From positions 87,646 to 151,645 of the forward strand of contig NZ_BMVY01000023.1 of the NCBI RefSeq assembly GCF_014650955.1: DNA of 64,000 nt. Reading direction: 5' to 3'. Shown one piece after another: positions 40,249 to 52,980 of the stretch. The position numbers and the translations under genes are program-made. The notes below the pieces were generated by a model. That model did no database searches. It worked only from the letters and a program-made list of their open reading frames with translations, and had not been told where the DNA came from. The stretch is from Streptomyces tauricus. GTDB taxonomy: Bacteria > Actinomycetota > Actinomycetes > Streptomycetales > Streptomycetaceae. Every line of letters starts with the position of its first letter. The first letter of the stretch is position 1.

Positions 40249-41625
40249 TCACCGCACCTCGATGAACGCCCCCGCGTCCCGCTCGGCCCGAGCCTTCGGT
40301 TCCTCCGCCGCGTGCCCCACGGCGACGGCCCCCATGGGATCCCAGTTCTCCGGCAGCGCGAGCACGTCCCGCACGACCTCCCGGCAGAACATCGTCGACG
40401 ACACCCACGCGGACCCGAGCCGCTCCCCGGCGAGCGCGACCAGGAAGTTCTGCACCCCGGCGCCGGTGGCGACGACGAACATCTCCCGTTCGGCCCCGTC
40501 GCGCCGCGCGTCGCCGTACGTGTGGGACCCGTCCATGACGAGACACGGCACGACGAGATACGGGGCCTTGCGCAGGACGTCCCCGCGGCGCACCCGCTTG
40601 GCGATGGACTCCGCGCTCTTCCCGTCCCGCTCCAGATCGGCGATCCAGGCGTCCCGCATGGCGTCGAGGAGCCGCGTACGCGACTCGGCCGTCTCCAGGA
40701 GGACGAATCGCCACGGGGTCGTGTGATGCGGGGCCGGCGCGGTCACCGCCGCGGCCACCGCACGCCGTACGGCACCGGGGTCGACGGGCTCGTCGGTGAA
40801 GGCCCGTACGGTACGCCGCTGGGTGACGGCCTCCCGTACGGCCTCGGAGGTGCCGAGCCGGAACATGTCGTCGCGCGCGCCCCGGACCATGCCCCGTGTC
40901 CCCTCCTCCGCGCCGCCGTCGGTGCCCACCACGCGGGACAGCCCGCGCACGACGGCGACGGGCAGTCCGGCGGCCTTGCCCTTGACCAGGTCACCGGCGG
41001 CGGCCAGCTCGTCGGCGGTGGCGACGACGGTGGCGCCCAGCGCATTCCCGTGCGCGTCCGTGCCGCCCCGCAGATCGTCGAGTACGCGCACTCCGGCGGC
41101 CCCGATGGCGACATCGGTGAGCCCGGTCCGCCAGGGCCGGCCGAAGGTGTCCGTGACGAGGACGCCGACCTCGACACCGAGCGCGTCCCGCAGGCCGTCC
41201 CGGATCGTGCGCGCGGAGGCGTCGGGGTCCTCGGGCAGCAGCAGGACGGTCCCGGCGGGTGTGTTGGAGGCGTCGACCCCGGCGGCGGCCATCACGAGCC
41301 CCTGCCGGTTCTCCACGATCCGCAGCGGACCGCGCCGGGCCACGACCCGTACGGTCTCGGCGTCGATGGCGGCCTCCCGGTCCACCGCCTCGACGACCCG
41401 GCCCTCGGCCTTCGACACGATCTTCGAGGTGACCAGCAGCACATCCCCGTCCGCGAGCCCCTGCCCGGCGCCGACACCGCTGCCGTCGACGGCGCCGGCG
41501 ATCAGCTTGGCGAGGTCGTCACCCGGCCGTACCTCGGGCAGACCGGGCAGGGCCCAGACGCGGTAGCCGGGCGCACCGGACGGCGGTTCCCCGGCCGTCC
41601 CGCTCCCGGATGTCTCGTCGCTCAA
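40249..41625 (-). CDS. fbiB: Coenzyme F420-0:L-glutamate ligase, bifunctional FbiB
   Basis: Two-domain actinobacterial F420 enzyme, 458 aa. The N-terminal CofE domain (about 20-250) adds glutamates to F420-0 (LLVTSKIVSKAEGRVV, VLVTDTFGRPWRTGLTDVAIG), and the C-terminal nitroreductase-like domain (about 255-458, TQRRTVRAFTDEPVD) carries out the FMN-dependent step. It starts with TTG at 41625, overlapping the fbiA stop by four bases. Expected operon partner fbiA is directly upstream. Confidence 0.95.
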   Translation of the reverse strand: MSDETSGSGTAGEPPSGAPGYRVWALPGLPEVRPGDDLAKLIAGAVDGSGVGAGQGLADGDVLLVTSKIVSKAEGRVVEAVDREAAIDAETVRVVARRGPLRIVENRQGLVMAAAGVDASNTPAGTVLLLPEDPDASARTIRDGLRDALGVEVGVLVTDTFGRPWRTGLTDVAIGAAGVRVLDDLRGGTDAHGNALGATVVATADELAAAGDLVKGKAAGLPVAVVRGLSRVVGTDGGAEEGTRGMVRGARDDMFRLGTSEAVREAVTQRRTVRAFTDEPVDPGAVRRAVAAAVTAPAPHHTTPWRFVLLETAESRTRLLDAMRDAWIADLERDGKSAESIAKRVRRGDVLRKAPYLVVPCLVMDGSHTYGDARRDGAEREMFVVATGAGVQNFLVALAGERLGSAWVSSTMFCREVVRDVLALPENWDPMGAVAVGHAAEEPKARAERDAGAFIEVR

Positions 41626-42581
41626 GCTCCCCGCACCTCCTCGGCCAGCGTCAGTGCCTCGCGGGCCATCTCGGCCGTCGCGTCGAGGTCGGTCATCATC
41701 AGCGGGACGGCACGGCAGCGGATGCCCGCCTCGGTGACCCGCTCGACGACGGCGGCGTCCACCGTGTCGACCAGCCAGCCGTCGAGGAGCCCCGAGCCGT
41801 AGTGCTCGGCGACCGCGGCCGCCGTGGACTCGACGCCGACGGCCGCCAGGACCTTGTCGGCCATGCCGCGCACGGGGGCGTCGCCGACGATGGGGGAGAG
41901 GCCGACCACCGGCACCCCGGCGTCGGCGATCGCCTCCCGGATGCCCGGCACGGCGAGGATCGTGCCGACGGACACGACGGGGTTGGACGGCGGGAAGAGG
42001 ATGACGTCCGCGGAGGCGATGGCCTCCAGCACCCCGGGCGCAGGCTTGGCCTGGTCGGCTCCCACGGGCACCACCGCGTGCGCCTCCACGGAAGCCCGCA
42101 GCCGCACCCAGTACTCCTGGAAGTGGACGGCCTTGCGCTCGCCGTCGATCTCGACGGCCACATGTGTCTCGACGCGGTCGTCGGACATGGGGATCAGCCG
42201 GACGCCCGGCTTCCACCGGTCGCACAGCGCCTCGGTGACGGCGCTGAGCGGATATCCGGCGCTCAGCATCTGCGTACGCACGATGTGTGTCGCGAAGTCC
42301 CGGTCGCCCAGTCCGAACCAGGAGGGACCGGCGCCGTAGGCCGCCAGCTCCTCCTTGAGGTGGAACGTCTCGTCGGCCCGCCCCCAGCCCTGTTCCTCGT
42401 TGATACCGCCGCCGAGCGTGTACATCACCGTGTCGAGGTCCGGGCAGACCTTCAGCCCGAAGAGGTGGATGTCGTCCCCGGTGTTGCCGATGACGGTGAT
42501 GTCCGCGTCCGGCGCGGCCTGCTGGAGACCACGCAGGAACCGGGCACCGCCGATGCCGCCTGCCAGAACCACAATGCGCAT
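41622..42581 (-). CDS. fbiA: LPPG:FO 2-phospho-L-lactate (or phosphoenolpyruvyl) transferase FbiA
   Basis: CofD-family transferase, 319 aa, that joins the Fo chromophore to a phospholactyl or phosphoenolpyruvyl group in F420 biosynthesis. The signature VLAGGIGGARFLRGLQQ and ITVIGNTGDDIHLFG are at the start, with LFPPSNPVVSVGTIL mid-protein. ATG 42581; the stop is in overlap with fbiB. The cysteine dioxygenase gene ends only 42 bases upstream on the same strand, so read-through from that promoter is possible. Confidence 0.95.
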   Translation of the reverse strand: MRIVVLAGGIGGARFLRGLQQAAPDADITVIGNTGDDIHLFGLKVCPDLDTVMYTLGGGINEEQGWGRADETFHLKEELAAYGAGPSWFGLGDRDFATHIVRTQMLSAGYPLSAVTEALCDRWKPGVRLIPMSDDRVETHVAVEIDGERKAVHFQEYWVRLRASVEAHAVVPVGADQAKPAPGVLEAIASADVILFPPSNPVVSVGTILAVPGIREAIADAGVPVVGLSPIVGDAPVRGMADKVLAAVGVESTAAAVAEHYGSGLLDGWLVDTVDAAVVERVTEAGIRCRAVPLMMTDLDATAEMAREALTLAEEVRGA

Positions 42582-42623
42582 GGCATGCAGTCTTGCAGGC
42601 GGCTACGACAACGCGTCAGCCGG

Positions 42624-43148
42624 TCACAGGACCTCGGCCATCGAGCACCGGGCGTTGGGCGCTCCCCCGGCGGAACGGAGCTGCGACTGGGGGAGCATCG
42701 GCATCTCCGTCAGCCCGGGGTAGTAGACGTGCAGGCTTATGGCCGGTTCGAGCGAGTCGTTGACGACCTCGTGCGCGTAGCCGGGCGCGAACACCCGCTG
42801 CGCTCCCGCGGCCAGCGCGCGCGTGCCCCGTTCGGTGCGCTCGGTCAGCGCGCCCTCCAGGACGGTCAGCACACCGGAGGAGGGGCCGTGGTCGTGCAGC
42901 CCGCTGCCCTGCCCGGGGACCCAGGAGAGCAGCCACACCTCGTAGCCGGGGCCGGTGCGCAGCCGGTGGTACCAGCGGGAGGCCGCGTCGTAGCGGACGA
43001 GGTGCTCCCACTGGGAGCGGTCGGCGGCGATGGAGCGGGCGAGGCCGACGAACTCGGCCACGGTGGCCGGGTGTTCGCGCGGCGGCTGGAGGAGGTGCGG
43101 TACTTCGAGGATGTCGCCGGCGATCTGGAGGTCGCTGTCGCTGTTCAT
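42624..43148 (-). CDS. Cysteine dioxygenase
   Basis: Non-haem Fe(II) enzyme oxidising cysteine to cysteine sulfinate. The 174-aa cupin has iron ligands His85 and His87 in SGLHDHGPSSGVLTVLEG and His126 in PGYAHEVVN. The ATG at 43148 is preceded by a long leader (155 bases from the stop of a Cys-rich reading frame to the ATG), unusual for Streptomyces. It is transcribed divergently from whiB. The leader peptide at 43304-43396 suggests control by cysteinyl-tRNA supply. The next gene in the same direction is fbiA. Confidence 0.93.
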   Translation of the reverse strand: MNSDSDLQIAGDILEVPHLLQPPREHPATVAEFVGLARSIAADRSQWEHLVRYDAASRWYHRLRTGPGYEVWLLSWVPGQGSGLHDHGPSSGVLTVLEGALTERTERGTRALAAGAQRVFAPGYAHEVVNDSLEPAISLHVYYPGLTEMPMLPQSQLRSAGGAPNARCSMAEVL

Positions 43149-43303
43149 GGGGTGCGGTGGTTTCCTCGGCGGAAGAGAGTGCTGGAGGTCTGGGATGTCA
43201 CGTACCGGCGGCCCGGATCGCGGGCGTGAGGTGTGCCCTGATACGGGCGGAGGGACCAGCGGCCGGCCTCAGTGGACCGGGCGGCAGCGGGAGCGCGGTG
43301 AGC

Positions 43304-43396
43304 TCAACAGCTGCGACAGCAACAGCTACAGCGAGCCTGGACAGCACCGAGGGACCCGGCGGTGCGGGTCGAGGTGAGTGCCAAGTTCGCGAGCAT
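43304..43396 (-). CDS. Leader peptide with cysteine-rich C-terminus upstream of cysteine dioxygenase
   Basis: A 30-codon frame, ATG 43396 to TGA 43304, lies in the mRNA leader of the dioxygenase gene. Its sequence begins MLANLALTSTRTAG and ends with CSCCCRSC: five Cys among the last eight residues, a composition characteristic of polycysteine leader peptides reported as cysteine-responsive attenuators in mycobacteria (established there, inferred here). There is no Shine-Dalgarno, but TTGACA (43432-43427) and TGTGCT (43409-43404) are spaced 17 bases apart with the ATG seven bases downstream, so leaderless translation fits. The following 155 bases to the dioxygenase start contain GC-rich pairing segments able to form alternate hairpins. 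Too short for usual gene calling. Confidence 0.72.
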   Translation of the reverse strand: MLANLALTSTRTAGSLGAVQARCSCCCRSC

Positions 43397-43403
43397 GCCC
43401 ACC

Positions 43404-43432
43404 AGCACACCGGTTCACACCCGCACTGTCAA
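43404..43432 (-). promoter_or_regulatory. Promoter of the cysteine leader peptide and dioxygenase
   Basis: On the minus strand TTGACA (43432-43427), 17 bases, then TGTGCT (43409-43404). The -35 is consensus; the -10 is weak. The expected start is at or next to the leader peptide ATG at 43396, which makes the message leaderless. Confidence 0.6.
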
Positions 43433-43456
43433 CTTGACGTCCGATATGTGGGAGAT

Positions 43457-43491
43457 CTTTCACCTCATCCGGGCCACCTCGGAGGTGAAAG
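43457..43491. promoter_or_regulatory. Inverted repeat between the divergent dioxygenase and whiB genes
   Basis: CTTTCACCTC (43457-43466) and its exact reverse complement GAGGTGAAAG (43482-43491) flank 15 bases. It lies 25 bases upstream of the leader -35 and about 290 bases before the whiB -35. It may be an operator for a cysteine or developmental regulator, or a weak terminator. The rest of the 730-base gap has the leader peptide and the whiB promoter. Confidence 0.5.
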
Positions 43492-43777
43492 GTTTGTGCA
43501 GGAGGTTGCCGGGACACATGGCGCACAACCGGGCGCACGAACCTCGGCGCGACCCCGCGATCCCTGTGTGATCCCCGTGATCCCCTGTGATCCGGTTCGC
43601 TTCGTCGATCGTGCGGAACGAGATCGAACTCCTGGGCGTCTTCCTCTGTACAAGTCCTGTGCGGAGTGGGCGTCCCGCTGGCTCTCTTTCGGCTGTCAGG
43701 GTTTATGCCGATTTGAACACTTTCCGCATAGCCTTGGTTCCGCAGAGTGAATAAGGGGCCCAATAGCAGATCTCGGC

Positions 43778-43807
43778 TTGACTGGGCCGGAGCAGCGCAA
43801 TTGTAAT
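43778..43807 (+). promoter_or_regulatory. Candidate whiB promoter
   Basis: TTGACT (43778-43783), 18 bases, then TGTAAT (43802-43807), about 70 bases before the whiB ATG. It resembles a principal-sigma-type vegetative promoter. S. coelicolor whiB has two promoters; a second one is not identifiable here by eye. Confidence 0.6.
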
Positions 43808-43878
43808 TTCACTCGTGTCGTTCAGCCGAAATCGGTAGCGGCAGCATCACGGGGACGCGAGACGGACGAGGGGCGCAC

Positions 43879-44142
43879 ATGACCGAGCTGTTTCAGGAAC
43901 TGCTGGTCGACGAGGCCGAAGAGGAGATCGGCTGGCAGGAGCGGGCGCTCTGCGCGCAGACCGACCCCGAGTCCTTTTTCCCCGAGAAGGGCGGCTCCAC
44001 CCGCGAGGCGAAGAAGGTCTGCCTCGCCTGCGAGGTCCGCTCGGAATGCCTTGAATACGCCCTCGCCAACGACGAGCGCTTCGGTATCTGGGGCGGTCTG
44101 TCCGAGCGTGAGCGGCGCCGTCTGAAGAAGGCCGCCGTCTGA
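43879..44142 (+). CDS. whiB: WhiB, Wbl-family iron-sulfur developmental regulator
   Basis: An 87-aa transcription factor that binds a [4Fe-4S] cluster and acts with WhiA in sporulation septation control in Streptomyces. Four cluster cysteines are Cys25, Cys48, Cys51 and Cys57 (RALCAQTDP, KKVCLACEVRSEC), followed by GIWGG at 69-73 and the basic tail SERERRRLKKAAV. The closest relatives I recall are WhiB of S. coelicolor and WhiB2 of mycobacteria. GAGGGG upstream of the ATG supports the start. It is flanked by the cysteine dioxygenase and a giant glycosyltransferase. Confidence 0.95.
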   Translation: MTELFQELLVDEAEEEIGWQERALCAQTDPESFFPEKGGSTREAKKVCLACEVRSECLEYALANDERFGIWGGLSERERRRLKKAAV

Positions 44143-44410
44143 CCGTGGCCCGACGCGGCCCGACAGGGACCTGAAGTGACCTGATCGCATCCGGTCGCAC
44201 TTCGGTCACACTCTGATCGTGTTCCGATCGAACGGCGCACACCCCTACGTAGTGATACGTAACGCACGGCCCGTCGCGGGTGGGTTGTCCACAGGCGGCG
44301 GGCCGCGCCGTTGTGCAGCCGTTAGTGTGGGCCTCCGTCCGAGACGCCCCGTGATCCCCGTGAGGACACAGGCGTCCACCGCAGTCCAGCGAACCGGGGC
44401 CCGTACCTCG

Positions 44411-48186
<3,776 letters not shown>

Positions 48187-48190
<4 letters not shown>

Positions 48191-49746
48191 ACCGCACCAC
48201 CGTGTCCCTGATCGCCGGCGTGACCGCGCTCGCCGCCGTCACCGGCTTCGCCTCGATGTCCGAGCCGCAGGCCGCCGGGGAGGACACGGCCAAGGCTGCC
48301 GCCCAGCTGCCCGTGGAGCGCACCAGCCTGCTCTGTCCGGCTCCCAGCACCTCGGACCTCGCCGAGACCGCGTACACGTCCTTCACACCCGTCACCAAGG
48401 GCACCGGTAAGAGCGGCAAGGCCGAGCTGGTGGCCGCGGGCGCGCAGCCGACCGACGCGGCCGACGACGAGGCCGACGAGGACGAGAAGCAGGACAGCGA
48501 GCAGGGTGACAAGAAGGACGACGAGAAGGACGGCGGCAAGGACGGCAAGAAGGAGAAGCCCGTCCTGACGCCGAAGGAGCCCGGGAAGCCGGTCACGGCC
48601 AAGGCCTCCGGCGCCGAGTCGCCCGCGCTCGTCGGCACGGCCGAGGGCAGGTTCGCACCCGGCTGGGCCGTCCAGCAGACCACCGAGGTGGAGGCGGGCA
48701 CCGGCCGCGGCCTGCTCGGCACCAGCTGCTCGGCCCCGGACACCGACTTCTGGTTCCCGGGCGCCAGCACCGCCAAGGAGCGCACGGACTACGCGCACCT
48801 GACCAACCCCGACGACTCCGCCGCCGTCGCGGACATCGAGCTGTACGGCAAGGACGGCGTCCTGAAGTCGACGGTCGGAGAGGGCATCAAGATCCCGCCG
48901 CACTCCAGCGAGTCGGTGCTCCTGTCGACCCTCATCGACGAGCCGGAGACCAACCTCACCGTGCATGTCACGGTCCGCAGCGGCCGGGTGGCCGCCGCCG
49001 TCCAGGCGCTGGACGACACGCTCGGCGGCGACTGGCTCGCCCCCTCGGCCGCTCCGGCGGGCAGCCTCGTCCTGCCGGGCATCCCGAAGGACGCCACCTC
49101 CGTACGGCTGGTCGCGTTCGCGCCCGGTGAGGCCGATGCCGACCTGAAGGTGCGGCTCGCCTCGCCGACCGGCACGATCACTCCCGCCGGGCACGAGACG
49201 CTGCACGTGAAGGCCGGTATGACGGCAGCCGTCGACCTCGGCGACGTCACGCGCGGCGAGGCGGGTTCGCTGGTGCTGACACCGACCGGGAAGTCCACTC
49301 CTGTCGTCGCAGCCCTGAGGGTCGTACGCGGCAAGGGCGACAACCAGGAGACGGCGTTCATCCCGGCCACGGGTCCGGTGGGCGCGCGGGCGACGGCCGC
49401 CGACAACCGTGCCAAGGGCTCCACGCTCTCCCTGGTCGCCCCGGGCCGCGGCGCGAAGGTCAAGGTCACGGCCTCGGCGGGCAGCGACGGCGGAACGGCC
49501 GCCTCGAAGACGTACACGGTCAAGGCCGGCACCACGCAGGACGTCGAACTGCCCGTGCCCGCCGGCCTCAAGGGCACGTACGCGCTCACGGTGGAGCGGC
49601 TGTCCGGCGGGCCCGTCCACGCGTCGCGCATGCTCGAAGCGGCCGAGGGCGGCGTGCCCATGTTCACCGTGCAGACGCTTCCGGACGACCGGGGAACGGT
49701 GAAGGTACCGGAAGCCGAGCAGGACCTCTCGGTGCTGCAGAAGTAG
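48187..49746 (+). CDS. DUF5719-family exported protein
   Basis: A 519-aa protein translated with the glycosyltransferase (GTGA overlap). It begins MNRTTVSLIAGVTALAAVTGFAS, a signal peptide or N-terminal anchor, then an acidic/lysine-rich spacer (DDEADEDEKQDSEQGDKKDD) near residues 95-125, then a beta-rich region with GTSCSAPDTDFWFPGAST typical of DUF5719. The function is unknown; tight linkage to the GT2 gene suggests an accessory role in the same wall polymer pathway. Ends in a hairpin shared with the convergent metallopeptidase-like gene. Confidence 0.87.
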
Positions 49747-49785
49747 GGCGGCACCGGTAACCAGGGAGTAGAGCAGCACCGATAC

Positions 49786-49825
49786 CGAGGACTGAGCCCC
49801 GGACCCGTCCGGGGCTCAGTCCTCG
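49786..49825. terminator. Terminator hairpin, 18-bp perfect stem
   Basis: Arms at 49786-49803 and 49808-49825 are perfect complements around a 4-base loop, between convergent genes. The right arm includes the stop codon of the minus-strand gene. Confidence 0.88.
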
Positions 49826-50268
49826 CCGTACCGGGGGTCGACGGTCTCCGGTGTCAGCCCCAGCAGCTCGGCGACCTGTTCCACCACGACCTCGTGAACC
49901 AGCGCGGCCCGCTCGTCGCGGCTCTTCGTACGGATCTCGACGGGACGCCGGTAGACGATGACCCGGGCGGGGCTGCCCTCGTGCGCCGGAGTGGTGCCGC
50001 CCAGGGGCACCGCCTCGTCGCCCCAGCCCTCGTCACCCGCCGGATCGAACCGGGGCACCTCCAGCACCATGAACTCGATGTCGGAGAGCTGCGGCCACCG
50101 CCGCTCCAGCCGCTCCACGGAGTCCTGCACCAGATCCGCGAACACCTCCGCGCGACTGGCCGAGAGGGGCACCTGCGGGGGAGCCACGGGCCCACGCATC
50201 CCGCGCCCGTGTCGATCACGACGACGGGGCCTGGGTTCGGCGGGAGGGGGCGGTACGGGGTTGTCCAT
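49816..50268 (-). CDS. Zincin-like metallopeptidase-family protein with altered HExxH
   Basis: A 150-aa protein in the position and size of the actinobacterial metallopeptidase-family (Zincin_1-like) gene next to DUF3499. The expected zinc motif HExxH reads HEVVVE here (residues 125-130): His125 and Glu126 are present but the second His is Val129. RVIVYRRPVEIRTKSRDERAALV and LLGLTPETVDPRYGED flank it. Either another ligand is used or it is not a hydrolase. ATG 50268 is chosen; longer frames run upstream. The divergent gap 50269-50636 contains the DUF3499 promoter and nothing else seen. Confidence 0.82.
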   Translation of the reverse strand: MDNPVPPPPAEPRPRRRDRHGRGMRGPVAPPQVPLSASRAEVFADLVQDSVERLERRWPQLSDIEFMVLEVPRFDPAGDEGWGDEAVPLGGTTPAHEGSPARVIVYRRPVEIRTKSRDERAALVHEVVVEQVAELLGLTPETVDPRYGED

Positions 50269-50636
50269 CACTGACGAAGAGTAGTCCCCGCGCCCTGCCG
50301 CCGCCCGCACACGGCACGCGTCCCGCCCGGGGCCACGGACCGCCGTTCCGTACGACTCCAGGGGCCCCGCATCCGGCACGTCGCGGGATGAGCATTCCAG
50401 CCAAGCTCGGGCTGGTTTCCGTATCCTGCAGGACCGGGTGAAGAGCGCAAAGTGACAGCTTTCGCACTGGATCGTGACCACTCCCGGGCCCGTCCGTCAC
50501 CTCGTCAACACCCGTACCAGCAGGTGGAACAGGCCCGCCGGGACCCCCTTGTGTCAGGCGTCACAGCGCGACACGGTGGAGTGACCCGGGGGAGAGTCGT
50601 CGCGGCCCGCTCAAGAGTGCGGTACCGTCCAACATC

Positions 50637-51014
50637 GTGAGCCCTGTACGTCGCTGTTCGCGCACCGCTTGCGGCCGTCCCGCCGTAGCGACGCTGACGT
50701 ACGTCTACGCCGACTCGACCGCGGTCCTCGGCCCGCTCGCCACCTACGCCGAACCCCACTGCTACGACCTGTGCGCCGAGCACTCCGAGCGCCTCACCGC
50801 GCCGCGCGGCTGGGAGGTCGTCAGGCTCGCCGACGGCTCCGCTCCCTCCCGCCCCAGCGGTGACGACCTGGAAGCGCTCGCCAACGCGGTCCGCGAGGCG
50901 GCCCGCCCGCAGGACCGGACCCCGCGGCAGGGCGGCGGCAACACCCGCGGCGCGGACCCGATGGAGGTCGCCCGCCGCGGCCACCTGAGGGTCCTGCGCT
51001 CACCGGACTCCTGA
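50637..51014 (+). CDS. DUF3499-family protein
   Basis: A 125-aa conserved actinobacterial protein. Four cysteines, Cys7 and Cys12 (RRCSRTACGRPA) and Cys42 and Cys46 (HCYDLCAEHS), look like a metal (probably zinc) site. The C-terminal third is charged and disordered. GTG at 50637 has no Shine-Dalgarno, but TACCGT ends eight bases earlier (50623-50628), so the mRNA may be leaderless. Function unknown; synteny beside whiB and manB is conserved with mycobacteria as I remember. Confidence 0.88.
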   Translation: MSPVRRCSRTACGRPAVATLTYVYADSTAVLGPLATYAEPHCYDLCAEHSERLTAPRGWEVVRLADGSAPSRPSGDDLEALANAVREAARPQDRTPRQGGGNTRGADPMEVARRGHLRVLRSPDS

Positions 51015-51215
51015 ACCCTCCCTCTCCGGAGGCCACTTCACCCCGCGCGTCCCGTATGTCCTGTGCGTCTCTATGCGCCCTGTGTGGCCCGTGTGCATTC
51101 AGTGCACGTTTCGCTCAGTGACGCACGACCATTGACGTGCGCTTGTCGCGGACACGACCATTTTCCCCGGCCCGTGAGAAATTGATTTCCGCATGGTGGA
51201 ATCGGGGGAGGCTCC

Positions 51216-52832
51216 GTGTACGTCCAGGAACTTGAGCCCTTGGCCGACTCGCTCGGCCTGTCCGCGCTCGTCGCGACCCTGCCCCTCGTCCTCGTCCTCG
51301 TCCTGCTCGGCGGGGTCCGCATGAAGGCGCACCTGGCCGGCCTCATCGGTCTGGTGGCGGCGGCCCTGGTCGCCACACTCGCGTACGGCATGCCGGTGGG
51401 CCAGGCCCTCTCCAGCGCCGCCCAGGGAGCGGTGTTCGGCCTCTTCCCCATCCTGTGGATCGTCGTCAACGCCCTCTGGGTCTACCGGATGACCGTCCGC
51501 ACCCGGCACTTCGACATCCTGCGCCGCTCCTTCGGGCGGCTCTCCGACGACCCGCGCATCCAGGCGCTCGTCGTCGCGTTCTGCTTCGGCGCGCTCCTGG
51601 AGGCCCTCGCGGGCTTCGGCGCGCCCGTCGCGATCTGCTCGGTGATGCTCGTCGCGCTCGGCTTCGACCCCGTCCGCGCCGCGGTGGTCGCGCTGGTCGC
51701 CAACACCGCGCCGGTCGCCTTCGGGGCGATGGGCACCCCGGTCGTGACGCTCGCCCAGGTCACCGACCTCCCCCTGGACACCGTCGCCTCCGTGGTGGGC
51801 CGCCAGACCCCGCTGCTCGCCCTGGTGGTGCCCCTGGTGCTCGTCTTCCTGGTGGACGGCCGACGCGGCCTGCGCGAGACCTGGGTACCCGCGATGGCGT
51901 GCGGAGTCGCCTTCGCCGTCGCCCAGTTCGCCGCCTCCAACTACGTCTCCGCGCAACTCGCCGACATCGGGGCCGCCCTGGCGGGCGCGGGCGCGCTGAT
52001 GGCGGTGCCGCAGGCACGCAAACCCGCCGCCGAACCCGTACGGGCCGCCGTCCTGACGGGCACCCGCAGCGAGGACCTGGACGAGGAGGACCCACGCCGC
52101 GAGGTACTGCGCGCGTACGCCCCGTACGTACTGATCGTGGTGATCTTCTCCATCGCCCAGATCCCGCCCGTCAAGGACCAGTTGGCGAAGGCGACCCGGG
52201 TCTTCGACTGGCCCTTCCTGAACGTCGTGAACCCGGACGGCGACCCGGTCGGCGGCAATGTCTTCACCTGGCCGATCGTGTCCACCGGAGGCACGCTCGT
52301 ACTGCTCGCCGGAGTGTGCACGGCCGTTGTTCTCGGGGTGCACGCGCGCGTGGCGCTCAAGGAATGGGCGGCCACCGTGCACGAGTTGCGGTTCGCGATC
52401 CTCACCGTCACCTCCGTCCTCGCGCTCGCCTACGTCATGAACCTGTCCGGACAGGCGGCCACGATCGGCCACTTCGTGGCGGCGGCCGGCGCGGGACTCG
52501 CCTTCCTGTCACCCGTACTCGGCTGGTTCGGAGTGGCCGTCTCCGGCTCGGACACCTCGGCCAACGCGCTCTTCGGCGCCCTCCAGGTGACCGCGGCGAG
52601 GGAGTCCGGCCTGTCCCCGGAACTCCTCGCGGCCGCCAACAGCTCCGGCGGTGTCCTGGGCAAGATGATCTCGCCGCAGAACCTCACCATCGCCTGCGCT
52701 GCGGTCGGGCTCGCGGGCCGCGAGGGCGACCTGCTGCGCAAGGTGCTCCCGTGGAGCCTCGGACTCCTGCTGGTCATGTGCCTGATCGTCGTAGGCCAGA
52801 GTTCACCAGTCCTGGAATGGATGCTTCCGTAG
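51216..52832 (+). CDS. lldP: L-lactate permease (LctP family)
   Basis: A 538-aa integral-membrane secondary transporter for lactate (perhaps also glycolate), about 12-14 hydrophobic helices. Typical pieces are LVLVLLGGVRMKAHLAGLIGL at the start and AGFGAPVAICSVMLVALGF mid-protein; GWFGVAVSGSDTSANALFG occurs in the C half. GGGGAGG six bases upstream of GTG 51216 sets the start. The lactate oxidation genes are not beside it. The 200-base upstream gap includes a short Cys-containing frame that I do not believe. Confidence 0.92.
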   Translation: MYVQELEPLADSLGLSALVATLPLVLVLVLLGGVRMKAHLAGLIGLVAAALVATLAYGMPVGQALSSAAQGAVFGLFPILWIVVNALWVYRMTVRTRHFDILRRSFGRLSDDPRIQALVVAFCFGALLEALAGFGAPVAICSVMLVALGFDPVRAAVVALVANTAPVAFGAMGTPVVTLAQVTDLPLDTVASVVGRQTPLLALVVPLVLVFLVDGRRGLRETWVPAMACGVAFAVAQFAASNYVSAQLADIGAALAGAGALMAVPQARKPAAEPVRAAVLTGTRSEDLDEEDPRREVLRAYAPYVLIVVIFSIAQIPPVKDQLAKATRVFDWPFLNVVNPDGDPVGGNVFTWPIVSTGGTLVLLAGVCTAVVLGVHARVALKEWAATVHELRFAILTVTSVLALAYVMNLSGQAATIGHFVAAAGAGLAFLSPVLGWFGVAVSGSDTSANALFGALQVTAARESGLSPELLAAANSSGGVLGKMISPQNLTIACAAVGLAGREGDLLRKVLPWSLGLLLVMCLIVVGQSSPVLEWMLP

Positions 52833-52980
52833 ACCCGACCGGGGCCCGCCCCCGGTCCGAGCGAGACCCGTGCGCGATGTGCGGATGTGCCCGCTGGGTC
52901 CCGCTCGGTCCCGCCCGGCCCGCTGTCGGTGCGGACGGGTACTTTTGGGGTCATCGTTCAGGACTCCAGGAAGGTTGGCC

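Noticed and set aside
43362..43571. 69-codon plus-strand frame opposite the dioxygenase leader
   Set aside because: No ribosome site, no domain, and it covers the inverted repeat and leader promoter.
51056..51121. 21-codon frame with four Cys upstream of lactate permease
   Set aside because: Cys codons arise from GTGTGC-type repeats, no promoter spacing is evident, and a cysteine link to lactate uptake is not expected.
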